From NCBI GenBank assembly GCA_050010535.1, contig JBEKKT010000015.1, positions 1 through 38,042 of the forward strand: 38,042 nt of DNA, given 5' to 3'. This document shows, piece after piece, positions 25,098-34,087 of the stretch (within the stretch, counting starts at the first letter, position 1; each line of letters opens with the position of its first letter). Below the pieces are notes generated by a model. That model ran no database searches and was not told the origin of the DNA. It saw only the letters and a program-made list of their open reading frames with translations. The DNA comes from JAJRAG01 sp050010535. GTDB taxonomy: Archaea; Thermoplasmatota; Thermoplasmata; Methanomassiliicoccales; JACIVX01. The translations under genes and the position numbers were made by a program.

Positions 25098-26348
25098 ATG
25101 GCTGCCCTATTGAATATACCAGTCATCATTCTTCTCGCCGTCTTCATCCTGATCGCGGTTAGAAACCTCGGAAGAATCCGACTGAAGATATGGCAGATAA
25201 TGCTGTTTGGAGCCGCGGCGGTTCTGGTCACCGGTCAGATTACACCCGGCGACGCACTTTCGGCGATAGACGTTGATGTCATGCTGTTCCTATTTGGTAT
25301 GTTCATCGTCGGGGAAGCCCTGTACGAGAGCGGTTATCTGTTTCACCTCGCCCACAGGCTCTTCAAGAGGGCGAGGAACGCGGATCAACTGGTCCTTCTA
25401 ATCCTGATCACATTCGGTGTCTTCTCTGCCTTCCTTATGAACGACACCCTGGCAATCATTGGCACGCCCCTCGTGATCTACTTGGCCAGTAAGTTCGAGA
25501 TATCCCCAAAGCTGCTGCTTCTTTCCCTAGCTTTCGCTGTGACGACCGGCAGCGTCATGAGCCCGATCGGGAACCCTCAGAACCTCCTGATCGCGATACA
25601 TGGTAGCATAGAGAATCCGTTCGTGACTTTCTTTGCGCACCTTTTCATCCCGACGATGATCAACCTCCTGGTCGCCTACTTTTTCCTCAGGCTGTTCTAC
25701 CGGGATGATTTCCGCACTGCAATCCCCGATCACAAAGATGAGGGGATCAAGGATCCGAAGCTGGCCTTTGCGTGCAAGGTCTCCTTGATCCTCATAGTCT
25801 CCTTGATCGTCCTCAAAATCGCAATCGTCTCCCTTGGCATGAACTTCGATCTGAGACTGACATACATAGCACTGATAGCCGCCTTACCGATAGCCATCAT
25901 CAGCGGAGAGAGAGTCAAGGTGGTTAAGAGCATCGACTGGCACACCTTGATCTTCTTCGCCGCGATGTTCGTACTCATGGAAAGCGTCTGGCAGACTGGT
26001 TTCTTCCAGTCCATAATGGCCAATTCGAATGCCGACATCTCATCAGTCCCGATAATCCTCGCGATAAGCGTCTCCCTCAGCCAATTGATATCGAATGTCC
26101 CCTTCGTCGCCCTCTATCTCCCTCTGATGGGACAGGCGGGGGCGACAACCGCTGGCATGATGGCGCTCGCCGCTGGAAGCACGATTGCTGGCAACTTTCT
26201 GATACTCGGTGCGGCGAGCAACGTGATCATCGTCCAGAACGCAGAGAAGAGAGGAGAGACTCTGAACTTTCTTGAATTCGCAAAAGTGGGAATTCCGTTG
26301 ACCATCGTCAACGTATTGGTATACTGGGTGTTTCTGGTACTGATTTGA
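25098..26348 (+). CDS. ArsB/NhaD-type ion transporter
   Basis: A 416-aa membrane protein of the ion transporter superfamily with about ten to twelve helices. Signature stretches are the re-entrant-type loops SAFLMNDTLAIIGTPLVIYLAS (about 115-136) and GSVMSPIGNPQNLLIA in the first half, and SQLISNVPFVALYLP with NFLILGAASNVIIVQNAE in the second. These match ArsB/NhaD/SLC13-like permeases, which move sodium, arsenite or organic anions. No arsenic genes are nearby, so a sodium or anion role is as likely. The ATG has no strong ribosome-binding site and may be leaderless. Confidence 0.88.
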   Translation: MAALLNIPVIILLAVFILIAVRNLGRIRLKIWQIMLFGAAAVLVTGQITPGDALSAIDVDVMLFLFGMFIVGEALYESGYLFHLAHRLFKRARNADQLVLLILITFGVFSAFLMNDTLAIIGTPLVIYLASKFEISPKLLLLSLAFAVTTGSVMSPIGNPQNLLIAIHGSIENPFVTFFAHLFIPTMINLLVAYFFLRLFYRDDFRTAIPDHKDEGIKDPKLAFACKVSLILIVSLIVLKIAIVSLGMNFDLRLTYIALIAALPIAIISGERVKVVKSIDWHTLIFFAAMFVLMESVWQTGFFQSIMANSNADISSVPIILAISVSLSQLISNVPFVALYLPLMGQAGATTAGMMALAAGSTIAGNFLILGAASNVIIVQNAEKRGETLNFLEFAKVGIPLTIVNVLVYWVFLVLI

Positions 26349-26386
26349 AAAAGATCCCACTTCGCTCCTCGCCCGAGATCGCACAA

Positions 26387-26400
26387 GATAGATATCTATC
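26387..26400. promoter_or_regulatory. Perfect 14-bp palindrome at the cgi121 promoter
   Basis: GATAGATATCTATC reads the same on both strands and is centred about 28 bp before the cgi121 ATG, where the TATA box should be. A protein bound there would block or replace TBP. It could also simply serve as the AT-rich promoter element. Confidence 0.5.
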
Positions 26401-26421
26401 GTAGACTGATTCTCACCAGGT

Positions 26422-26910
26422 ATGCCCAGGGTGAACATAGTTGGTGCGAGAGGAAAGATGGCGAACCCGAAGGTCCTCGTCGAGGCCCTGCAAACCCTCA
26501 GTTCCGGCCAGGGATTGGCTCTGAATGCCGATCTCGTGTGCGGAGCCGATCACTTGAGGTCGGCAGTCGCTCACGCCGAGCGCGCGTTCGAACGGGGGAG
26601 CAACGTCTCATCCACGCTGGCCATGGAAACGATGCTCTACGCTTCTGGAGAGAGGCAGATTTCCAGGGCGATGAAGAAGCTGGGGATGCGAGAAGGGGTC
26701 GAACGGCTGGCAATCGTTCTCTTCGATGTCGAGGACGTCGACAGAACTCTCCATTCCCTTGAACTCACGAGGGACGATTCCGTGCTCGAACCTTCGACGG
26801 CGAAGATCACAAGATTCGGCATAAGCGAGCGGGAAACAAAAGCAATTCCGGAGGAGACCTGGCCGGATCTCGTGCTGGAGCGAGTCGCATTCGTCGAACT
26901 CCAGAAGTGA
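26422..26910 (+). CDS. cgi121: KEOPS complex subunit Cgi121
   Basis: A 162-aa protein matching Cgi121, the KEOPS subunit that binds the 3' CCA end of tRNA and helps Kae1/Bud32 form N6-threonylcarbamoyladenosine at position 37. The key feature is METMLYASGERQISRAMKKL (residues 69-88), which follows the conserved LLY-x-SG-x-RQI signature, plus LAIVLFDVEDV and a C-terminal ERVAFVEL strand. The length is normal. It seems to have its own promoter. The other KEOPS subunits are not in the window. Confidence 0.85.
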   Translation: MPRVNIVGARGKMANPKVLVEALQTLSSGQGLALNADLVCGADHLRSAVAHAERAFERGSNVSSTLAMETMLYASGERQISRAMKKLGMREGVERLAIVLFDVEDVDRTLHSLELTRDDSVLEPSTAKITRFGISERETKAIPEETWPDLVLERVAFVELQK

Positions 26911-27052
26911 TCGCATGAAAAGGCGGAAAGGCCATCGTTGTGATTCAACAGGGAATAATCAGGACAAAAGGTTAATGAACTGCGTCCTCATTAGTCAACA
27001 GTTTGTAACCATCCAGTGTCTGCACGGTGTGCATATTTGGGGTTGAACGACC

Positions 27053-30000
27053 GTGACTGGGGACTATATAAGGCAGCTTCAACTCACAAAGCAGCTTGAA
27101 CAGCGAGCAAGAGAGGCTGCGCTGAACCGCAAGGCGGCGGAAGAGAGGATAGCTGAGGCAGAGAAAGTTCTGGCCTCCGCCAAGGAGTTCGCCGCGCAGA
27201 CGACGGAAGCGGAGAAACTTCTCGTCGAAAGCACGAATTCTTATTCAAGTAAAGACTACAAAGGCGCGCTCGGGCTAGCTGCGAAGAGCATCGAATCCTC
27301 GGAGCTGGCCAAGAAGGACAAGATCAACTCCATAATCGCTTCCGCAGAGGACTTGATCAAGCACATTCATGTCAAGGACAAAGATGCTGAGGACATATTC
27401 GGATCGATCGGAAGGACGAAGTCGCTGATGGCGGAAGGGAAAATCTCGGATGCGCTCTTGCTGGCGAACACGACGCTCGACAAGGCCGATCAATTCGTAA
27501 ATAGGAAGATTGCCGATTCGTTCGGCCGCGCGCAATCGCTAACGCTTCTGGCCGAGGGAGTCGGTCTGAAGATGGATAGCGAGAGACAGATTCTATCCGA
27601 GGCCCGTCGGTCTCTGGATGAATCGCAGTATGGGGCGTCAATTAAACAGCTCGGTACATGTCTCGTAGAGGTCACGGGCTCGCTGCGGACTTGGATAAAC
27701 TCAACCGTGAACGGCGTCACCGCCCTCCGAGCATGGGCGGGGGAAATAGGTGCGGACTTCTCGAGGCCGGACGGACTGCTCCGAGATGCCGAGGACACAC
27801 TTCGCAAGGAAGACTATGAGGAGGCGGTCGCCAGGGTGAAGGTCGCCGACGTCGAGTCGAAGAACGTCCTGTCGAAGGCGCTACTCTCGGCCTTCGAATC
27901 CATGGAGAAGATAGCACAGATGTTGAGGGATAGCGGGGCGGATGTCTCCCGCGTAACCGCCAGTATCGGGAGCGGGAAGGACTCGTCCAAGGCGATCAAT
28001 CTTACAGAAGCCATGGAAGTCTGGAAAGACGCTTCGCAGGAAATTGCGAAGATCGAGGAGGACCAGTTCCTTGCGAGAGTGTCGAGGCTCCGCCCGAAGA
28101 TGCTGATCGCGAAGAAGCTCAACGTCGAGATGAAGGCGTCTCTGGAGGTCCTCGATTCCTCCAAGGCAGCGCTCCGCGAGGGAGACTTCGAGAAGGCGGT
28201 TGCAGCCGTTGCGGAGGCGGACGGACTTCTCGAGAAGTCACTGAAAGGATATCGAGAAGTGGAGAAGGAACTGGCAAAGACGAAGAAGCTCGTACTGGAG
28301 GGGAGCGAGTACTCGGTTGACATGACAAAGGTCAAGCAACTGATGCGATCCTCGAGAGAACTTCTTATGATGAGGGACTTCAAAGGTTCTGCCGGGCAGC
28401 TGAAAGTTGCGCAGAAGGAACTGCACAACTTAATCCAGGCGAACCTCGCCAAGCGCATCATGGAAATCGAGATGAAGAGTGCTACGGCCATGAAGATGGG
28501 GGTGGATGTGACGGAGGAGGGCGCTCTGCTCGATGACATCATAAAGACTGTCAAGGAAGGCAACTACGTCGCGGTACCGGACATCATCGCGCGGTGCTCG
28601 AACACGATAGAGAGCAAGACCAGAGCGATGGCCGAAGAGGTCGTGAGCACTGCGAGGATGTTCATCGTGGACTACGGCGGGTCGATGAACGTGATCTCTG
28701 CCGAATCCCAGCTGACCGAGGCTGTATCGGCATTGAGATCTAATGAGTACGAGAAGGCTCACGAATTGGCCCTGGCTGCGCTGGACAGCCTCAAGAAGGA
28801 GGAAGAGGTTGCGCTGGCAGATAGAATCGGAGAAGCTGGCAAGTTGCTCGATCTTGCGAGAACCCTCGGCTCGGAGAGCATTACTCTCAAAGATAAGCTT
28901 GCCAAAGCCCAGGAGCTCAGATTGCAGTCGAGCGACCTTGAAGCCTTGAAGATGGTCACAGAGGTCGTCCACTTCGCGAAATCGATGATCAAGGACGAAA
29001 TGACGAGGAGCCTGACCCAGCTGTCCCGATCGATCGCTTCGGCGAGGAAGAGCGGCGTTGAGGTGGTGAAGACGGAGCGCCTCGCAGAGGACGCCTCAAG
29101 AGCGATAGACAGGGACGAACTAGAACAGGCGCACCGCATCATGGAGGACGCGCAGAAAAACTTGGAGACGACAGTGATCCTCTACACGGAGATCTACGAC
29201 CGCATCGTCGAGGTCTCCGACTTGCTAGAAGAGGCCGCAACCCATGGACGGGACACCAGCACGGCGTTGACGCTCCTAACCAAAACGAAGAGGCTCTTCG
29301 AATCGGGCAGATACGAGGAGGCGAAGGGGATCTCGATCACATGCCACGAAGAAACGGAGAAGATCGTGGCGCCGTTCATCGCATCGAGGAGAATCCCGCA
29401 GATCAGGGACCTAATGGCCATTTCAAAAAGGATCAACCTCGACGTAACCCCGGTCGAAAGCATACTCGCAAACGCTGAATCTCAGATTACGGCGGAGAAC
29501 TACGTCAGTGCGCTTGGGTACGCGAAGGAGGCGGAGCGCCTCGTGCAAGATACGCTGACGAAGGGCATCTCCGGCGAGATCGCCGATTCGAAGTCATTGC
29601 TCTCAAGGGCTAAGTCATCAGGCGTCGACGTTCGCAGCACAGAAGGCATAATCACGAAGGCCGAGAGCCTCCTAAGCGAGAGACGATACAGCGACGCATT
29701 GAGAGCGATAGAGCTCGCGAAGAACGAGCTCGATCAGGGCATAGTAATGGAGAGAAAGGCGAACGAGCAACTCGACAAGGCGCAATCGGTTATAGCGGAC
29801 GTGAAGGCGTTCGGAGTCGATATCACCCCGGCCAAGGATATACTCAAGCAGGCCGGGACATACTACCGGCTGGGAAGACACGGCATCGTTGTCGAGCTGG
29901 CCAAGAAGGCGGCGGAACAGGCGACACAGGCCGCCAGATCGAGCGTTCAGGAACGGCTGAACAAGGTCGAGATGAACTACAAGTCTTTGCGTCTTGAGGG

Positions 30001-31390
30001 ACCAGATCTGAATTCAGTACTCAGGATCAGGGATGAGGTGGTCCAATTACTGGATCAGCGCAGGTTCAAAGAGACGGGCGCTTTGATCAGAACGATGGCA
30101 AGTGAGGTGGAGCGCGTCCAGGCACAGAAGAAGCAGACCTCGAAGGCGCTTCAGGATTTGCGCAAGCAGATGGAAGAGGCGCGCAAGCGCGGATTGCATG
30201 CAGACAAGGTCGATGCGCTGTTCGCGAAGGCTGACGAGAAGATGAGGGTGGGCGCGTTCTCGGAGTCCTTTGCCATCACGATAAGATGCGGAGAGGAACT
30301 CAGAGCACTGGCCGAGATGTTCGACAAGAGGAAAGCGGATCTCGACATTCTCAAGAAGGAGATTTCCGGACTGGAGGCCGAGGGGTATTTTGTGGAGGAT
30401 GCCTCTGAGTTCATTAAGAAGTCGGAGGAATCTCTCAGAACGTTGGACTTCGAGAAGGCTATACTAAATCTTCAGAGAGCAAGAGTTGCCACGGACACGG
30501 TCATCGAATCGATGGCGAGGGACCGGCTAAAAGACCTCCAGGCGACGTACAAGACCGCGTTGAAACTGAAGATTGACGAGAAGTCGATGCCCTCGTACCT
30601 GAGTAAACTTGTGGCGACGCGCAAAGAGGAGATCCGTCTTGGGGACCTTGCGAAGATAAGAGACGGAATGGAGACGCTCCGGTCGCTCACGATGGACAAA
30701 CTGACAAAGAGGGAGCTCGAGCTTCACGGTAGAATCGAGACGGCGAAGAGCACGGGGGCGGACGTCGGGAGGAGCAGAGTTCTGCTCATCAGGGCTCGGG
30801 AGCTCATCGGGGCGAAGAAGTTCGAAGAGGCTATCTCCGCCATTGACGAGGCCGGGAGTGGTATCACCGACGCGGTCGAGATGCGGAAGAGATACATGGA
30901 ACTGAGACTGAGGTGCGAGAGCTTCCTGGAGAACGCCAAGAGAAGGGGAATGAAGGCCGACGAGATAACCGCGCTCTTCAACGAAGCGGAGGCGGAAAGA
31001 ACCGGCGACTACGACCGGGCGACGCAGAAGATGGAGAAGGCACTCTTGCTCGTGGAGAAGGAGGTCTCCTCGCGGATGCCGGATGTCTCTGTCGACCTTG
31101 ATTTCTTAGAGGAGCCGGCCGTCGGCAGGTGGATGAGGATGAGGGTCCGACTGCAGAACGAGGGGTCAGGAGACGCCAGGGACTTGGCCATCTCGATGTC
31201 CGGGGACGTCGACGTAAAGGGATTGAAACAGATGCCCGAGCTCAGGGCCGGAGAGAAGGCATCAATCAATCTCGAGATCCTTCCGAAATCCAAGGGGACT
31301 CTGACGGTGACTCTCAATCTTGTCTGCAAGCCCAGTCTCTCGGACGAACAGTGCGGCTTCGATTCGACGTTCGAACTGACCGTCCAATAG
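27053..31390 (+). CDS. 1445-aa helical-repeat protein with C-terminal beta domain
   Basis: An almost wholly alpha-helical protein made of about 21 degenerate repeats. Each has an aromatic or hydrophobic residue followed by x-x-A, as in DYKGA, DYEEA, DFEKA, RYEEA, RYSDA and KFEEA. I place these core positions near residues 69, 131, 193, 255, 315, 379, 443, 505, 566, 629, 690, 754, 817, 879, 943, 1005, 1069, 1133, 1199, 1257 and 1320, a mean period of about 63. A recurrent G-x-D-V or similar turn precedes many. Residues 1343-1445 are beta-rich (WMRMRVRLQNEGSGDARDLA), like a CARDB/Ig domain. There is no signal peptide or membrane helix, so it is probably cytoplasmic. The start is GTG. The repeats resemble TPR-like scaffolds; the function is unknown. 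Confidence 0.85.
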   Translation: MTGDYIRQLQLTKQLEQRAREAALNRKAAEERIAEAEKVLASAKEFAAQTTEAEKLLVESTNSYSSKDYKGALGLAAKSIESSELAKKDKINSIIASAEDLIKHIHVKDKDAEDIFGSIGRTKSLMAEGKISDALLLANTTLDKADQFVNRKIADSFGRAQSLTLLAEGVGLKMDSERQILSEARRSLDESQYGASIKQLGTCLVEVTGSLRTWINSTVNGVTALRAWAGEIGADFSRPDGLLRDAEDTLRKEDYEEAVARVKVADVESKNVLSKALLSAFESMEKIAQMLRDSGADVSRVTASIGSGKDSSKAINLTEAMEVWKDASQEIAKIEEDQFLARVSRLRPKMLIAKKLNVEMKASLEVLDSSKAALREGDFEKAVAAVAEADGLLEKSLKGYREVEKELAKTKKLVLEGSEYSVDMTKVKQLMRSSRELLMMRDFKGSAGQLKVAQKELHNLIQANLAKRIMEIEMKSATAMKMGVDVTEEGALLDDIIKTVKEGNYVAVPDIIARCSNTIESKTRAMAEEVVSTARMFIVDYGGSMNVISAESQLTEAVSALRSNEYEKAHELALAALDSLKKEEEVALADRIGEAGKLLDLARTLGSESITLKDKLAKAQELRLQSSDLEALKMVTEVVHFAKSMIKDEMTRSLTQLSRSIASARKSGVEVVKTERLAEDASRAIDRDELEQAHRIMEDAQKNLETTVILYTEIYDRIVEVSDLLEEAATHGRDTSTALTLLTKTKRLFESGRYEEAKGISITCHEETEKIVAPFIASRRIPQIRDLMAISKRINLDVTPVESILANAESQITAENYVSALGYAKEAERLVQDTLTKGISGEIADSKSLLSRAKSSGVDVRSTEGIITKAESLLSERRYSDALRAIELAKNELDQGIVMERKANEQLDKAQSVIADVKAFGVDITPAKDILKQAGTYYRLGRHGIVVELAKKAAEQATQAARSSVQERLNKVEMNYKSLRLEGPDLNSVLRIRDEVVQLLDQRRFKETGALIRTMASEVERVQAQKKQTSKALQDLRKQMEEARKRGLHADKVDALFAKADEKMRVGAFSESFAITIRCGEELRALAEMFDKRKADLDILKKEISGLEAEGYFVEDASEFIKKSEESLRTLDFEKAILNLQRARVATDTVIESMARDRLKDLQATYKTALKLKIDEKSMPSYLSKLVATRKEEIRLGDLAKIRDGMETLRSLTMDKLTKRELELHGRIETAKSTGADVGRSRVLLIRARELIGAKKFEEAISAIDEAGSGITDAVEMRKRYMELRLRCESFLENAKRRGMKADEITALFNEAEAERTGDYDRATQKMEKALLLVEKEVSSRMPDVSVDLDFLEEPAVGRWMRMRVRLQNEGSGDARDLAISMSGDVDVKGLKQMPELRAGEKASINLEILPKSKGTLTVTLNLVCKPSLSDEQCGFDSTFELTVQ

Positions 31391-31417
31391 AACTTCTGCT
31401 GGCCGTTCGCACTTATT

Positions 31418-31441
31418 CTCGGGGATCAACAGATCCCCGAG
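31418..31441. terminator. Perfect 10-bp hairpin between convergent genes
   Basis: CTCGGGGATC, loop AACA, GATCCCCGAG. It lies between the stop of the repeat protein (31390) and the stop of the DUF35 gene (31453). No long T-run follows on either strand, so it may be an mRNA 3'-end stabiliser or bidirectional terminator rather than a bacterial-type intrinsic terminator. Confidence 0.55.
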
Positions 31442-31452
31442 GGGCTAATGGT

Positions 31453-31854
31453 TCACTGAATCGGGACGAATTTGTAACCGTAATAGATGACGCCGGCCGC
31501 TCCATCCTCGCCGAGCTTCCGCATAGTACTGCGCACCTTCATTCCTATCTTGACCTCGGCGGGATCACAATCGATCACTTGGCTCGTGAGCATCACGCCC
31601 TCGTCCATCTTTATCATCGCCACGACGTAGGGCTTCAGCATCTCAAACTGGCTTGGGGCGTCGTGAACGATCGAGAAGGAGTACACCTCTCCCTCTCCCC
31701 TGAGCTTGATCTCTTCCATCTTCCCAATGCTCTTTCTGTGGCAGATCGGGCATATGCTCCTCGGCGGGAAGATGACCTTACTGCAGACGCCGCATCTGCA
31801 AGCCTTCAGATTGTACCTACTCGGGTTCTCCCTCCAGAATCTCGCCGTCGGCAT
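31453..31854 (-). CDS. DUF35 OB-fold / zinc-ribbon protein of the thiolase-HMGCS complex
   Basis: A 133-aa protein with a rubredoxin-like zinc ribbon (Cys20-x-Cys-x2-Cys, then CPIC) and an OB fold (GEGEVYSFSIVHDAP, PYVVAMIKMDEGVMLTSQVID). In archaea this family bridges acetoacetyl-CoA thiolase and HMG-CoA synthase, holding a shared CoA site so the intermediate is channelled. The ATG follows the thiolase stop with no gap. It is the last gene of the operon. With the thiolase apparently inactive here, its partner may be HMG-CoA synthase only. Confidence 0.9.
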   Translation of the reverse strand: MPTARFWRENPSRYNLKACRCGVCSKVIFPPRSICPICHRKSIGKMEEIKLRGEGEVYSFSIVHDAPSQFEMLKPYVVAMIKMDEGVMLTSQVIDCDPAEVKIGMKVRSTMRKLGEDGAAGVIYYGYKFVPIQ

Positions 31855-33021
31855 CTAGATCGCCTCCAGTATGTGAACGACGACCGTCCCACCAGCCCCA
31901 CCGACGTTATGCGCAAGACCGATCTGCGCGCCCTTGACTTGTCTCTTTCCGGCCTCGCCCCTCAACTGGGTGACGATCTCTACGATCTGCGCGACGCCGG
32001 TCGCTCCGATGGGGTCGCCCCTCGCCTTCAGCCCGCCGGACGAGTTGACCACGACCTTCCCGCCGAACGTAGTTTGGCCCTCCTCGGTCGCTTTCCCCCC
32101 CTCGCCTTTCTCGAAGAATCCGAGGTCCTCTATCGCAAGTATCTCACTGATAGTGAAATTGTCATTGATCTCGACCACATCCACGTCCTTCGATCTTACT
32201 TTCGCCTGCTTGAAGGCCCTCGCAGCGGCAACCTTGTTTGCATCGAAAGTGCAGATGTCCGTCCTATGATGCAACGCCAGAGTGTCCGACGCCTGGGCCG
32301 ATGCGCTGATCTTGATTGGAGCATCCGTGTACTTCTTCGCTTTCTCCATCGCACAAAGGACGACCGCGGCGGCGCCATCGGAGTTCGGTGCGCAATCGAA
32401 CACGCCCAGCGGCTCGGCGACCGGGGGAGACCTCAGAACTGTCTCGAGCAATACCTCTCTCTGGAACTGCGCCTTTGGGTTCAGAGCTCCGTGCTTGTGG
32501 TTCTTCACAGCGACCTGGGCGATCTGCTCCCTTGTTGTGCCGTATTCGTGCATATGCCTCCTCGCAATCATCGCATGAAGCGAGGCGAAGGTCGCACCGA
32601 AAATCGCCTCCCACTGCTGGTCCTCGGCGGAGGCCTGGATGGCAACGGACATCGCATCGGGGACGTCCGTCATCTTCTCCGCTCCTCCAACAACGACTAT
32701 GTCATGGAGGCCGGAGGCAATGGCCATGTATCCCTGCCTGATCGCAAGACCTCCGGACGCCCCGGCGGCCTCGACTCTCGTTGCAGGGATGTGATCTCTT
32801 GCCATTCCAGAGTAGTCGGCGATGACCGCCCCGATGTGCTCCTGCTCAATGTATCTCCCGCCCGACATATTCCCGACGTAGAGCGCGTCGATCTCGTCTG
32901 CGGAGAGGTTGGCGTCCCCTACAGCCATCAGCCCGGCCTGGATGCCGATCTCTCTAAACGAAAGGTCCCACAGCTCTCCGAACTTCGTGTCCCCTATGCC
33001 TATGACGGCGACTTCCCTCAC
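31855..33021 (-). CDS. Thiolase-fold protein lacking catalytic residues
   Basis: A 388-aa member of the archaeal SCP-x-like thiolase family that normally condenses two acetyl-CoA to acetoacetyl-CoA for the mevalonate pathway. The fold is well kept: VIGIGDTKFGELWD, VAVKNHKHGALNP, SAQASDTLAL and HNVGGAGGTVVVHI. The three expected catalytic positions are changed. The nucleophile in VEAA-C-ASGG is Gly87 (GGG at 32763-32761), the first His of the HDxFT motif is Asn286 (NDNFT), and the His of GHPxGATG is Asp336 (GDPIGATG). The frame is open and conserved elsewhere, so it is not a simple pseudogene. The start is GTG, overlapping the HMGCS stop by 4 nt, with GGAGG upstream. Confidence 0.88.
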   Translation of the reverse strand: MREVAVIGIGDTKFGELWDLSFREIGIQAGLMAVGDANLSADEIDALYVGNMSGGRYIEQEHIGAVIADYSGMARDHIPATRVEAAGASGGLAIRQGYMAIASGLHDIVVVGGAEKMTDVPDAMSVAIQASAEDQQWEAIFGATFASLHAMIARRHMHEYGTTREQIAQVAVKNHKHGALNPKAQFQREVLLETVLRSPPVAEPLGVFDCAPNSDGAAAVVLCAMEKAKKYTDAPIKISASAQASDTLALHHRTDICTFDANKVAAARAFKQAKVRSKDVDVVEINDNFTISEILAIEDLGFFEKGEGGKATEEGQTTFGGKVVVNSSGGLKARGDPIGATGVAQIVEIVTQLRGEAGKRQVKGAQIGLAHNVGGAGGTVVVHILEAI

Positions 33022-34076
33022 GATACCGCCTCCGCCAACTTGATCATGCCCTTGAATTTCGCGTACGTGGCGTAATCAATGAACTTCTTGTTCTCGACGA
33101 ACTGCCGTACGGTCGGAGCAGCATCTCTTCGGTACTGAAGTATCTCCGGACGGACGGTGATGTCGAACCCGTCGCTCCCGGCGCCGGACCCGTACGCAAC
33201 GGCGAATATCCTCTCGCCGGGCTTCGCTACATCTAAAATCGCTGCTAGCCCGAGCGGCACCGACCCGCTGTAGGTGTTGCCGATGAACGGCGTCAGAAGG
33301 CCAGTCTCGATCTGGTCCTCGGTGAACCCGAGCTGCTTCGCCACCCTGACCGGGAACTTGCCGTTCGGCTGATGGAAGATCGCATAGTCATAGTCCTCGG
33401 GCTTCGTCTTCACGATCTCCATCAAGCCTCTCCCGCAGTGAATCACGTGCTTGAAATAGGCGGGCTCGCCGGTGAATCTTCCCCCGTGGCTTGGATACGG
33501 CTGCCCATCCCTCCTCCAGAAGTCAGGAGTGTCAGTTGTGTAAGAGTATGTATGATTGATCCTGGCAATCAACTTCTTGCTGCCGATGAGGAATGCGGCG
33601 CCACCAGCTGATGCGGCATACTCGAGCGGGTCGCCTGGCGCCCCTTGGGAGGTGTCCGATCCAATTGCAACGCCGTACTTTATCATCCCCGAACCGACGA
33701 GGCCCATGCAGGCCTGGATCGCGGCGGTCCCGGCCTTGCATGCGAACTCGAAGTCCGCGACCGTCAGGTTAGGTGACGCCTCTATCGCCTCAGCCACGAT
33801 CGTTCCGGTCGGCTTCACGGCGTACGGATGTGACTCAGAACCGACGTAGATGGCCCCGATGTCGCAGGGATCTACAGACACCCGCTTCATCATATTCCTC
33901 GCAGCCTCGACAGATATTGTGATCGTATCTTCATCCGGAGAGGGAACGGACTTGCTGAAAATGAGCAGGCTCCTGCTCATCATTTCCCCGTCTATCCCCC
34001 ATACCCTCCCGATCTCCTGGGGGGTTATCCTGTATCTCGGAACATATGCTCCATAACTGACTATTCCAACTTCCAA
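33018..34076 (-). CDS. Hydroxymethylglutaryl-CoA synthase (archaeal type)
   Basis: A 352-aa thiolase-superfamily enzyme that condenses acetyl-CoA with acetoacetyl-CoA to HMG-CoA, the committed route to archaeal isoprenoid lipids. The active-site set is intact: Glu81 in VGSESHPYAVKPT, the nucleophile Cys113 in FEFACKAGTAAIQ and His235 in FHQPNGKFP. GNTYSGSVPLGLAAIL is also typical. The length matches archaeal enzymes. The start is TTG with GGTGG just upstream, 11 nt after the regulator's stop. Confidence 0.93.
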   Translation of the reverse strand: MEVGIVSYGAYVPRYRITPQEIGRVWGIDGEMMSRSLLIFSKSVPSPDEDTITISVEAARNMMKRVSVDPCDIGAIYVGSESHPYAVKPTGTIVAEAIEASPNLTVADFEFACKAGTAAIQACMGLVGSGMIKYGVAIGSDTSQGAPGDPLEYAASAGGAAFLIGSKKLIARINHTYSYTTDTPDFWRRDGQPYPSHGGRFTGEPAYFKHVIHCGRGLMEIVKTKPEDYDYAIFHQPNGKFPVRVAKQLGFTEDQIETGLLTPFIGNTYSGSVPLGLAAILDVAKPGERIFAVAYGSGAGSDGFDITVRPEILQYRRDAAPTVRQFVENKKFIDYATYAKFKGMIKLAEAVS

Positions 34077-34087
34077 TTTTCCACCTT

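Noticed and set aside
31129..33075. 648-codon open frame on the plus strand
   Set aside because: It lies antisense to DUF35 and thiolase genes, both of which have clear motifs and tight operon spacing. The Arg/Asp-rich composition is that of a shadow frame in GC-rich DNA.
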